DNA of 34,874 nucleotides from Verrucomicrobiaceae bacterium (lineage in GTDB: Bacteria > Verrucomicrobiota > Verrucomicrobiia > Verrucomicrobiales > Akkermansiaceae): the NCBI GenBank assembly GCA_027486655.1, contig JAIXOR010000068.1, positions 1-34,874 on the forward strand. Direction: 5' to 3'. This document shows, piece by piece, positions 24,957 through 32,763 of this stretch (the stretch's first letter is position 1; every line of letters begins with the position of its first letter). A model generated the notes under the pieces. It was given only the letters and a program-made list of their open reading frames with translations. It made no database searches and was not told where the DNA came from. A program made the translations under genes and the position numbers.

Positions 24957-26231
24957 ATGAGCAGTCCGGCCCCCAGCAATAGCAGCGGTGAGATCCGCCG
25001 TCTTCGTGATCTTTCGCCCCAGCAGGTGCGATCCGGGCTGGCGGCGTGGCTGGGGTGGTTGTTCGACGGGCTGGACATGCATCTTTACACGCTGGTGGCG
25101 ACGGCCTTTGTGGCGCAGCTGCTGATGACGCAAGAGGCGGATCCGGAGGTGGGGCGCAAGGCTTCGATCATCCAGGCGGCCTTTCTGGTTGGTTGGGCCT
25201 TGGGCGGCGGGTTCTTCGGCCGGGTGGCGGATCTGATCGGGCGCAGCCGCGCGCTGGTGCTCACCATCCTGACGTATGCGTGTTTCACCGGGCTTTCGTT
25301 TTTCTCGACCGAGTGGTGGCATTTGCTGGTGTTCCGGTTTCTCGCCGCGCTGGGGATCGGCGGCGAGTGGGCGGTGGGGGCTTCCCTTCTATCAGAAACG
25401 TGGCCGCGGAAATGGCGTCCGTGGATCGCCGCCACCCTGCAAAGTGCGGTGAACTGCGGCATCCTGCTCGCCTGCCTGGCCGGGGCGCTGCTCAAGGGGC
25501 ATCCTCCGCAGTGGATCTTTCTGGTCGGTGTGCTGCCCGCCTTCATCACCCTGTGGATCCGCCGTGCGGTGCCGGAGACCGAGGAGTGGAGCGAGGCGCG
25601 CAAGGACCTGCCCGCCCCGCGGATCGGCGAGTTGTTCGGGCCGGAAGTGAGGAGTGTGACTCTGAAGGTGATGCTGATCTGTGCGGTTTCCCTGACCGCT
25701 CACTGGACCTTCATGTTCTGGCAGCAAAGCTACATCCGCAGTCTGCCGGAGGTGGGCCCGCTCAAGGCGGACAAGGACCAAGCCACGGTGATGGCGCTGC
25801 TGTGGATCATGGTGGGCTCGCTGATCGGAAACTTCGTTGCGGGCGGGCTGGCCGTCCTGATGGGGTATGGCCGGGCGATCGCGCTGATGCTGTTTGCGTA
25901 TTTCGGGCTGATGTGGTTCGCGTTTTCCGGCAGCCACAGCCTGTCGGTGATCTACGCGCTCTTCGCCGGCATCGGGGTGATGCAGGGTTGTTTCGGCCTT
26001 TTCACGATGTGCCTGCCGCCGCTTTTTCCCGTGCTTCTCCGCAGTACGGGAGCGGGCTTCTGCTACAACATCGGCCGCATCCTATCGGCTGCCGGGGTGG
26101 TGTTCTTCGGCATCTTCAACAAGGTGCAGGGGGACTTCGCGCAGGTCCTGCTCACCGCATCCTGGCTCTTCCTGCCGGCCGCCCTGTTCGCGTTGCTGCT
26201 CCCCTGCCCGGACAAGCACGCCCGTTCGTGA
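24957..26231 (+). CDS. MFS transporter of the sugar-acid/aromatic-acid symporter type
   Basis: This 424-residue protein has about twelve membrane segments. After an N-terminal cytoplasmic helix, GWLFDGLDMHLYTLV shows the acidic TM1 motif of the AAHS/sialate group. The TM2-3 loop reads GRVADLIGRSRALVL, the MFS signature, and RFLAALGIGGEWAVG is the TM4 motif typical of these proton symporters. A VPETEEW-like PETEEWSEARK follows TM6. These features suggest import of an organic acid or sugar acid, with the exact substrate unknown. I start at the ATG at 24957; the open frame upstream runs through the palindrome and the TauE gene. No Shine-Dalgarno sequence precedes it. Confidence 0.86.
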   Translation: MSSPAPSNSSGEIRRLRDLSPQQVRSGLAAWLGWLFDGLDMHLYTLVATAFVAQLLMTQEADPEVGRKASIIQAAFLVGWALGGGFFGRVADLIGRSRALVLTILTYACFTGLSFFSTEWWHLLVFRFLAALGIGGEWAVGASLLSETWPRKWRPWIAATLQSAVNCGILLACLAGALLKGHPPQWIFLVGVLPAFITLWIRRAVPETEEWSEARKDLPAPRIGELFGPEVRSVTLKVMLICAVSLTAHWTFMFWQQSYIRSLPEVGPLKADKDQATVMALLWIMVGSLIGNFVAGGLAVLMGYGRAIALMLFAYFGLMWFAFSGSHSLSVIYALFAGIGVMQGCFGLFTMCLPPLFPVLLRSTGAGFCYNIGRILSAAGVVFFGIFNKVQGDFAQVLLTASWLFLPAALFALLLPCPDKHARS

Positions 26232-26237
26232 AACGGG
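26221..26237 (+). terminator. weak hairpin across the end of the MFS gene
   Basis: CCCGTT (26221-26226) and AACGGG (26232-26237) form a 6-bp stem with a 5-base loop that contains the MFS stop codon. There is no T-tract after it. A second small hairpin, CAAGG-TTTT-CCTTG (26273-26286), lies 31 bases before the Wzz-like gene. Either could reduce read-through; both are weak. Confidence 0.25.
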
Positions 26238-26317
26238 TGGGAGAGGGTGGGGTGGCGCTTGCCCGAGAGATGCAAGGTTTTCCTTGTTGATGAAATCCGT
26301 CCGTTCATGGTGCGGAT

Positions 26318-27241
26318 ATGTTGAAGCGGTTTTTCCTGGTGTTTCTGGGGATGATTCCTGTTTGTGGAATCGCGGGATTCCTGCTGGCGGCGGTGCTGAC
26401 CTATCAGATGCCGAAGATCTATGAGAGCGAAACGTTGATCCAGTTGATGCCGCCGCCCGAGCCGTCCGGAGGGATGGGCACACCGGTCTCCCCGCGGTTT
26501 TTTGCGACCGAGTTTGAGAGGATAAAGAGCCGCCGGCTGTTAGGGCAGGTGGCGGAGAAGCTTGGGCTCGGCGAGCGCTGGGCTGGTGATCGGGATTCCG
26601 TGGTGGCGCGTCTCAAGCGCATGGTCTCCGTGGAGAACCTCAGAGGAACCGATCTGGTGGCGGTCCGCGTCCGTTGTCCGAATCCGGTGGACGCGCGTGA
26701 CATTGCGAAAGAGCTGGCCTCGGTCTATCAGGAAGACCATGCCGGGCAGCTTCGGCTTGCCTCGGAACGGCAGCTCGCGGAGCTGGACAAGGTGATCGTC
26801 GATCAGGAGGACCGGGTGGAGGAGCGGCGCAAGGTGCTTTTCACGATCGTGAAAACCAAGGGCATGATCCACCAGGGCGAAGCGGCTCCGGGTGCGGGTG
26901 CCGAGGTGCCGATGAACGCGGAAAAGGAGGACCGCGAGGCGGCCATCCGGCGGGGCTTGGATGCGCAGGATTACGTGGATGCCAAGCGTGAATTGGAGAC
27001 GGAAGAGGAGTTGTTGAAGACCCTGAAGTTCAAGCGTGTCGAGGAGCAGCTGCAGTCCAGGGTTCCGCATGAGAGCGTGATGATCCACGAGGAAGCGGTG
27101 ATCTCCGGCGCTCCGGTGTCTCCGAATGTGACCCGGAATCTCGTGCTTGGAGGTGTGGTCGGCTTCCTGTTTTCGCCGTTTCTTGCGCTGCCGCTCGCCT
27201 TGTGGATTCACCGCTCCGCCACGAGGAAGGCCGTGGTCTGA
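26318..27241 (+). CDS. Wzz-like polysaccharide co-polymerase / chain-length determinant
   Basis: This 307-residue protein has the topology of polysaccharide co-polymerases, inner-membrane proteins that set O-antigen or exopolysaccharide chain length. One membrane helix lies at about residues 5-27 and one at about 277-297, with a long charged periplasmic region between. The segment after the first helix, YESETLIQLMP, matches the Wzz N-terminal strand. The middle (about 135-250) is strongly helical and probably coiled-coil. SVMIHEEAVISGAPVSPN just before the second helix resembles the proline-rich Wzz/GNVR end. No tyrosine-kinase domain is attached. No polysaccharide genes lie next to it. It converges with folC, with 12 bp between stops. 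Confidence 0.82.
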   Translation: MLKRFFLVFLGMIPVCGIAGFLLAAVLTYQMPKIYESETLIQLMPPPEPSGGMGTPVSPRFFATEFERIKSRRLLGQVAEKLGLGERWAGDRDSVVARLKRMVSVENLRGTDLVAVRVRCPNPVDARDIAKELASVYQEDHAGQLRLASERQLAELDKVIVDQEDRVEERRKVLFTIVKTKGMIHQGEAAPGAGAEVPMNAEKEDREAAIRRGLDAQDYVDAKRELETEEELLKTLKFKRVEEQLQSRVPHESVMIHEEAVISGAPVSPNVTRNLVLGGVVGFLFSPFLALPLALWIHRSATRKAVV

Positions 27242-27253
27242 GGGCGGAGTGCC

Positions 27254-28465
27254 TCACTGGGTGGACGATTGGAACGAAGCTCCGGTGAGGTGGGCGCGGG
27301 CCTCGCCGATGAGGAAGAGCGACCCGGCGACGAGAATGGTGCCGCCGTGCTGCCGTGCGGCGTGGTAGGCGTCGTCGAAGCGGGCAAAACACGAATGAGC
27401 GGGAGCATCCGGTGGAAGGTGTTCCGCGATTTCCTCCGCGGGCATCGCCCTCGGAGTGTCCACCGGGCAAAGGAAGATGCGGGATGCGAGAGGTGCGAGC
27501 AGCTCAAGGATGCCATGGATGTCCTTTCCAGCCACGGCGCTGAAGACGAGGGTGGCTTTGGCGGTGCCGAATTCCGCGCGCCAGGTCTCCGCGAGGATGG
27601 CGGCTGCGTGGGGATTGTGGGCACCATCGAGAACGACGTCCGGCAGGATGCGTTCGAAGCGGCCCGGCCAGCTGACGTTTGCCAGTGCGTGGCGCAGCAC
27701 ATCGGTGCTGAGCGGCAGTCCCGCACGGTGAAGTGCGGCCACGGCGAGTGCCGCGTTCCACTTTTGGTGATCGCCGGGCAGGGCGATGCCGTAACCGGAA
27801 AGCGGCTCCCGGATGAACTCAAGGGGAGTGCGGGTCTCGTTGGCCTCTTTTTCGAGAACGCGGGCGGCCTCGGGCTCCTGCGGCGCGCTGATGGCGGGTT
27901 TCCCCTCGACGAAGATCCCGGCCTTTTCCGCGGCGATCGCGCCCAGGCTGTCCCCGAGCCATTGCATGTGATCCATGCCGATCGGCGTGATCACGCAAAC
28001 GTCGGCGGGCACGGCGGTGGTGGCATCCAGCCTGCCGCCCATCCCGGTTTCCAGAATGATGAGCTCGCAGGCCTTCTCGCGGAACCAGCGCATGGCGAGC
28101 ACCAGGCTGATTTCGAAAAACGTGGGATGGTGCTCCAGCCCTTCGCAGAGTGTGCGCAGGTCGGTAAGCATCGCGGCGCATTCGTCCTCGGGAATCTCGA
28201 TTCCGGATACGCGGATCCGTTCCCGGTAATCCACCAGGTGGGGCGAGGTGAACAGCCCGGTGCGGCGGCCGCAGGAGCGTGCGATGCGGTCGATCATCGC
28301 GCAGGTGCTGCCCTTGCCATTGGTGCCGGCCACGTGGATCACGGTCACGCCGTGCTCCGGGTAGGCGAGATACTCCTTGAGAAGCGCGCGGGGCCCGTCG
28401 AGTCCGAGCTTGATCCCGAACATCTGGGTGGAGAACAACCAGTCGATGGCCTCGCGGTAAGTCAT
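27254..28465 (-). CDS. folC: bifunctional folylpolyglutamate / dihydrofolate synthase
   Basis: FolC adds glutamate to folates and, in many bacteria, also makes dihydrofolate from dihydropteroate. It belongs to the Mur ligase superfamily. The 403-residue protein has the P-loop HVAGTNGKGSTCAM (44-57), GLFTSPHLVDYRERI, the magnesium-binding TFFEISLVLAM region, LETGMGGRLDATTA, and GMDHMQWLGDSLGAIAAEKAGIF. The C-terminal domain has VVLDGAHNPHAA. The ATG at 28465 is used because residues before it in the open frame are out of register with the family. It lies 49 bp after the pseudopilin gene on the same strand. No accD lies next to it. Confidence 0.95.
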   Translation of the reverse strand: MTYREAIDWLFSTQMFGIKLGLDGPRALLKEYLAYPEHGVTVIHVAGTNGKGSTCAMIDRIARSCGRRTGLFTSPHLVDYRERIRVSGIEIPEDECAAMLTDLRTLCEGLEHHPTFFEISLVLAMRWFREKACELIILETGMGGRLDATTAVPADVCVITPIGMDHMQWLGDSLGAIAAEKAGIFVEGKPAISAPQEPEAARVLEKEANETRTPLEFIREPLSGYGIALPGDHQKWNAALAVAALHRAGLPLSTDVLRHALANVSWPGRFERILPDVVLDGAHNPHAAAILAETWRAEFGTAKATLVFSAVAGKDIHGILELLAPLASRIFLCPVDTPRAMPAEEIAEHLPPDAPAHSCFARFDDAYHAARQHGGTILVAGSLFLIGEARAHLTGASFQSSTQ

Positions 28466-28514
28466 GGTGCCGCCCGATCCATCGCCCGGATCGGCGCTCC
28501 TGCCAAGCGGGGAA

Positions 28515-28970
28515 TCACCAGTCGGTGTAGGATCCCGGCTCGGGCTGGTGCTCGCCGGATTCGGAAAGCGAGCACTTGATGTAAAGCTCGCCCTGGGGCG
28601 GGAACACATCCGGCACAAGGCAGGTGTAGGTGCCACCGCCGGGACAGGTGCTCTGGCCCTTGATTTGGTCGAAAAGGCGTTTCTCGATGTAGCCCTTGTC
28701 GAGCAGGTGCTGGGCGATGTCCTGGGTGCCGCCATCCGCGTAGGGGCGGCCGCCGTAGTTGTAGCCGTAGAGGTTCTGATAGGAACGGGCGGCCACCTGG
28801 ACGCTGCGCAGGTTCAGCACGCACGTGGCCCGGTCGCTGCCACGTTTCCACGCCTTCGAGCCGATCACCGTGATGGCGATGATCAGCATGATGAGAGCGA
28901 TCGCCACGGTGAGCTCAATGAGCGTCATGCCGCGAGATCCTGCAACCTTGGGGGGTAGGTTGTGATTCAT
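28515..28970 (-). CDS. type IV prepilin-like / pseudopilin protein
   Basis: This 151-residue protein has a prepilin peptidase site: a short basic leader ending in SRG14, cut before M15-T-L-I-E-L, with the conserved glutamate at mature position +5 (E19), then a hydrophobic helix to about residue 37. The rest is a small globular domain with cysteines at STCPGGGTYTC. It resembles the many single pseudopilins of Planctomycetes and Verrucomicrobia, which often lack adjacent secretion genes; none are adjacent here. The first ATG before the leader is at 28970. Its role (secretion pseudopilus or surface appendage) is unknown. Confidence 0.85.
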   Translation of the reverse strand: MNHNLPPKVAGSRGMTLIELTVAIALIMLIIAITVIGSKAWKRGSDRATCVLNLRSVQVAARSYQNLYGYNYGGRPYADGGTQDIAQHLLDKGYIEKRLFDQIKGQSTCPGGGTYTCLVPDVFPPQGELYIKCSLSESGEHQPEPGSYTDW

Positions 28971-29042
28971 GGGTATGGTTTCGGAATGGCGCAAGACTAC
29001 CCGGCGCGATCCCGATCCGCAACTACGCCATCGCGGGGATGC

Positions 29043-30290
29043 TCAGAGTTCCTTGATCCAGATGTTGGAGAAGTCGATGGCGGCACCGTGGTGCTGGAGT
29101 CCCACCGGGCCGGCTTCGGGCACCCCGGGAAGGCGGGCGTTTTCGATGACGGTCACGCCGTTGAGGGTCACGGTGAGCAGCTCGCCTTTCAGGGTGATCA
29201 TCATCCGGTTCCATTCACCGACCGGTTTGTCCGCGGTGGACTTGGGGGTCACTCCGGCCTTTACCTCGGGGGGCATTTTCCCGTCCGTGCGGTAGCCGTA
29301 GACCTCGCCGGAGCCGATCGGCCAGTTCCAGAGGTTCACCTGGCTTTTCGAGCTGCCGCGCAGGTAGATGCCGCTGTCGAGTTCTTCAATCTCGACGCGA
29401 CCCTTCTCCGTGCCGTCGCGCTGGACGTCCGGTTGCGACTTGGTGGGCCCGCGGCCGCTCCAGCGCCAGTCGCAGACGAGCGTGAAGTCCTTGTAGGATT
29501 TCTCGGACCAGAGATCGCGGATTTCGCCGGGCGTGCCATCGTGTTTCAGCACGCCGTTCGCGGCCTTCCAGTTGGTGGTGTTCTCGGGATGCTTCCAGCC
29601 CGCGAGGCTGGTGCCGTCGAAGATCTTGGTGAAACCGGCGGCCTTGACGCCTTCCTCGTTGGCGACGGGGGGAAGTTCGCCGATCCGGATGTTTTTGAAC
29701 GAGACCTTGTCGCCATGGCCCAGCCAGCCGATGTGGCCGGAGCGGCGCTTCACGCCTTGATGCTGGGGATGTTTCGCCGACATCTCATCGAGGTTCGCGC
29801 GAAGGATGGTCTCGCCGTTGAGCTCCACCTTGAGCATGGGGCCCATGACGGTGACGCGTTCCTGGTTCCACTCGCCCACCGGCTTGAGGACGCCCTGCCG
29901 TGCGGCAGCCATCGTGTAAAGCCCGCCGTGGAACTGATAGTCCTTGAGGTCCTTGTATTTCGGATGGGTGCTGTCGAGAATCTGCAGCTCCATGCCCGTA
30001 TAAGCACCATCACCCGTGCCCGGGTAGTGGATGCCCAGCCCGTTGTTCGCTCCCGGTGTGAGCTTGAACTCGAAATCGAGCACATAGTTGGCGAAGATCT
30101 CGGTGGTCATCAGGTTGCGGCCCTGGGGCGTGCAGACGATGGCTCCGTCTTCGACGACGTAGCCTTCGCCTTTCCAGCCGGCGAGGTCCTTCCCATTGAA
30201 GAGGGGGCGCGTGGTGAGGGCCTCTGCGGCCAGCCCGGGGACGGCACAAACCAGGGCGGCGATGGGGGCGAGGATGGCGGATGTGTTCAT
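29043..30290 (-). CDS. secreted two-domain DUF1080 (3-keto-disaccharide hydrolase-like) protein
   Basis: This 415-residue exported protein starts with a signal peptide (about residues 1-22) and holds two DUF1080 (PF06439-type) domains. The first begins at RPLFNGKDLAGWKG (28-41) and contains LDFEFKLTPGANNGLGI. The second begins near residue 220 at FTKIFDGTSLAGWKHPE and contains DFTLVCDWRW and DSGIYLRG. These concanavalin-like folds are found in proteins that cleave or bind 3-keto-glycosides. The repeated start motif and the paired strands show a duplication. It starts 4 bp after the stop of a Gfo/Idh/MocA oxidoreductase, so oxidation and cleavage of a sugar may be coupled. Activity is not provable from sequence. 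Confidence 0.9.
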   Translation of the reverse strand: MNTSAILAPIAALVCAVPGLAAEALTTRPLFNGKDLAGWKGEGYVVEDGAIVCTPQGRNLMTTEIFANYVLDFEFKLTPGANNGLGIHYPGTGDGAYTGMELQILDSTHPKYKDLKDYQFHGGLYTMAAARQGVLKPVGEWNQERVTVMGPMLKVELNGETILRANLDEMSAKHPQHQGVKRRSGHIGWLGHGDKVSFKNIRIGELPPVANEEGVKAAGFTKIFDGTSLAGWKHPENTTNWKAANGVLKHDGTPGEIRDLWSEKSYKDFTLVCDWRWSGRGPTKSQPDVQRDGTEKGRVEIEELDSGIYLRGSSKSQVNLWNWPIGSGEVYGYRTDGKMPPEVKAGVTPKSTADKPVGEWNRMMITLKGELLTVTLNGVTVIENARLPGVPEAGPVGLQHHGAAIDFSNIWIKEL

Positions 30291-30294
30291 GATG

Positions 30295-31371
30295 TTAGAG
30301 ATCGATGGTTTTGCCGGTGCGGAAGCTTTCGTCCGCCGCGGCGACGATGCGCATGGAGGCGATGGCATCCTCCATGTGGTCGCCGAGGTCGAGGTCCTCG
30401 CGGATGGCCTTGAGGAAGAATTCCTGCTCGCGATGGCAGAGTCCGTCATGGTCCGGCTCGTCGTCGAGGCGGATGAGCTCGTCCTGCCGGGCGAAGTTCC
30501 CTTCGTCGTCGAGCTCGGCATGGTGCAGCCGCAGGGCCTGCGTCTGGGTGTGGGCGTCCACATTGGCGCTCTGGCCTTCGGCGGCAGCCTTGTCCGCGAC
30601 GATGGAGACACAACCCTTCGGGCCGACGACGTCTTTGACGAAGAATGCAACCTCGCTCATCATCGGGCCCCAGCCTGCCTCGTACCAGCCGACCGAGCCG
30701 TCTTCAAAAGTGACCTGCAGGGCTCCGTAGTTGATTTTCCCTTCGGGCAGTTCGTCGGTGAGGCGCGCGCCGATGCCGGAAACACGGATCGGTTTGGACC
30801 GGGTCATCTGGCACATCACGTCCACGTAGTGCACGCCGCAATCGACAATCGGCGGGATCGAGGAAATGAGGTTCTTGTGCGTTTTCCAGTTCGCCCCGGA
30901 GGACTGCTGGTTGAGGTTCATGCGCATGACCAGCGGTTTGCCGAGGGTGTGTGCCAGCTCGATGAAGCGGATCCAGCTCGGGTGATGGCGCAGGATGTAG
31001 CCGATCACCAGTTTGCGGCGTTTTTCCCGGGCCTTGGCCACGATGCGCTCGGCATCGGCCACGGTCTCGGCCAGCGGTTTCTCGATGAAGACGTGGCACC
31101 CCGCGTCAAAGGCGGCTTCGGCGTAGGCGGCGTGGGTGTCCGGGTAGGTTGAGATGGAGACAGCGTCCGGCTGGGTGACGCGCAGGGCTTCGTGGAAATC
31201 GCCAAATTCGGGATAGGACGAGCCCATCTCCGCATTGAGTGCGGCCCGGCTCGCTGCGGAGCGGGTGACGATACCGCAGATTTCGAAGCCTGGGAGTCGG
31301 TGGTAGGCCAGGGCGTGCGAGCGGCCCATGTGGCCGGCACCCGCACAAAGGACACGGATGGGTGAGGTCAT
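30295..31371 (-). CDS. cytoplasmic Gfo/Idh/MocA-family oxidoreductase
   Basis: This 358-residue enzyme is an NAD(P)-dependent dehydrogenase of the glucose-fructose oxidoreductase / inositol dehydrogenase family. The Rossmann start is IRVLCAGAGHMGRS (5-18), the conserved lysine lies in IEKPLAE, and a substrate-side block reads PPIVDCGVHYVDVM. No signal peptide is seen, unlike its upstream paralogue. I use the ATG at 31371, directly before the Rossmann strand; the bases before it (CCTCCATCCTTC) are the opposite of a Shine-Dalgarno sequence. Its TAA is 4 bp before the DUF1080 gene. A sugar or cyclitol substrate is likely but unspecified. Confidence 0.9.
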   Translation of the reverse strand: MTSPIRVLCAGAGHMGRSHALAYHRLPGFEICGIVTRSAASRAALNAEMGSSYPEFGDFHEALRVTQPDAVSISTYPDTHAAYAEAAFDAGCHVFIEKPLAETVADAERIVAKAREKRRKLVIGYILRHHPSWIRFIELAHTLGKPLVMRMNLNQQSSGANWKTHKNLISSIPPIVDCGVHYVDVMCQMTRSKPIRVSGIGARLTDELPEGKINYGALQVTFEDGSVGWYEAGWGPMMSEVAFFVKDVVGPKGCVSIVADKAAAEGQSANVDAHTQTQALRLHHAELDDEGNFARQDELIRLDDEPDHDGLCHREQEFFLKAIREDLDLGDHMEDAIASMRIVAAADESFRTGKTIDL

Positions 31372-31432
31372 GAAGGATGGAGGTAGCGATGGGCGGGAGA
31401 TCCGGGACGAAGGCGATGGAGGTGCGAGTGGT

Positions 31433-32698
31433 TCAGGCAACCTTCCAGGGATCCCGCATGGGCTGGTGGATCAGGGCGTTGGCCGCAGGATCGTCGAATT
31501 TCAGCGTCTTGGAGTCGAACTTGAGGCTCTTGTTGAGACGATGCGCGGTGATTCCCATGTTGATCATGGTGCAGGACCAGAAGCCGTTTCGCTCATTCAA
31601 TGCGAACTTCTCGCGTGTCCGCACGCACTCGTGGAAATCGGTTTTCTGCGGTGGCGGATCGGGCAGGGAATCGACCTTCTTGCGGAAGTCCGGAATGTCG
31701 GACGTGAAGCCCACGTCGATCTTACCCTTGGGACCCTCGATGTAGGTCGCCCGCTGGTCCTTGTTTTCTCCATCAAGGATCACCTTGCATCCGTCCGCGT
31801 AAGTGAACTCGATTCGTCTCCAGGTGCCCACGGCCTCGGAGTCCTGGGGGTCGGCGTCGATTTCCACGGAGATCGGGGCCTGATCATCCTTGTCTAACAG
31901 ATATTGCACCGGATCCAGATAGTGCTGGCCCATGTCGCCGAGGCCGCCGCCATCGTAGTCCCAGTAGCCGCGGAAGGTGGCGTGCGAGCGGTGGCGGTTG
32001 TAAGGCTTCATCGGCGCAGGTCCGAGCCAGAGTTCGTAATCGAGCTCCGCAGGCACGGGCTCGGGCTGGAGACCGGGTTTGCCGACCCAGGTTCCGAGTT
32101 TCCAATCGAACCCGGTGGCCCCGGAAACCGTGATCCGCAGCGGCCATCCGAGCATGTCGTTCATCACCGCTTTCTTGATCATGGAAACCGGCGCCCGCAT
32201 GCCGTAGAACCCCGACTGGAAGCGGAACCAGGTGTTGAGACGGAAGATGCGCTTGTGCTTCTCCACTTCCCGAACCATCGCGATGCCTTCGCCGATCGTG
32301 CGGCTCATCGGCTTTTCGCACCAGACGTCTTTGCCTGCCTTTGCCGCGGCGATGGACATGAAGGCATGCCAGTGAGGCGGGGTGGCGACATGGACGATGT
32401 CGATGTCATCCCTGGCGATCAGTTCCCTGAAGTCGTGGTATCCCTTGATGCCGTTGCTTTCCGCACCCGCATCCTTCATTCGCTGGGCAAGGTGGTTTCG
32501 ATCCACGTCGCAAAGGGCGAGAAGCTTGCCCGGCATGGTCAGATGGGAGGAACTGATCCCACCGCATCCGATGATGCCCCTCGTGAGAACCTCGGAAGGG
32601 GGAGTCTGCCCGTTGAGGCCGAGTACCCGGCTTGGAACGATCTGGATCGTCGCCAGGGCGGCGAGGGTTTTCAGGGTGTCGCGTCGTGTGGTCATCAT
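31433..32698 (-). CDS. Tat-exported Gfo/Idh/MocA-family oxidoreductase
   Basis: This 421-residue protein begins with a twin-arginine signal (TTRRDTLKTLAALATIQIV) and should be folded with its cofactor before export to the periplasm. The dinucleotide site follows as RGIIGCGGISSSHL, then WCEKPMSR with the conserved lysine-proline, and a substrate-side block GGGLGDMGQHYLDPVQYLL. Tat-dependent members are common in Planctomycetes and Verrucomicrobia, often with DUF1080 genes as here, and are thought to oxidise sugars. Two ATG codons stand side by side (32698 and 32695); I took the first. A terminator hairpin ends only 7 bases before the first ATG. A 61-bp gap separates it from the next gene. Confidence 0.92.
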   Translation of the reverse strand: MMTTRRDTLKTLAALATIQIVPSRVLGLNGQTPPSEVLTRGIIGCGGISSSHLTMPGKLLALCDVDRNHLAQRMKDAGAESNGIKGYHDFRELIARDDIDIVHVATPPHWHAFMSIAAAKAGKDVWCEKPMSRTIGEGIAMVREVEKHKRIFRLNTWFRFQSGFYGMRAPVSMIKKAVMNDMLGWPLRITVSGATGFDWKLGTWVGKPGLQPEPVPAELDYELWLGPAPMKPYNRHRSHATFRGYWDYDGGGLGDMGQHYLDPVQYLLDKDDQAPISVEIDADPQDSEAVGTWRRIEFTYADGCKVILDGENKDQRATYIEGPKGKIDVGFTSDIPDFRKKVDSLPDPPPQKTDFHECVRTREKFALNERNGFWSCTMINMGITAHRLNKSLKFDSKTLKFDDPAANALIHQPMRDPWKVA

Positions 32699-32733
32699 AA
32701 ACAAAAGGAGCGCCGGCAATACCCGGCGCTCCT
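32699..32733 (-). terminator. intrinsic terminator touching the next gene's start codon
   Basis: On the minus strand AGGAGCGCCGG (32733-32723), a 6-base loop, and CCGGCGCTCCT (32716-32706) form a perfect 11-bp GC-rich stem. A TTTTGTTT tract then ends directly before the ATG at 32698. It lies 30 bases past the stop of the M29-like gene. This is the best rho-independent terminator in the window. Its closeness to the Tat-oxidoreductase gene means it could also act as an attenuator. Confidence 0.85.
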
Positions 32734-32763
32734 GAAGGATCTTTCAAGTCAAAACCCCGGGAA

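Noticed and set aside
28962..30413. 483-codon open frame on the plus strand
   Set aside because: It is antisense to the DUF1080 gene and has shadow-like composition.
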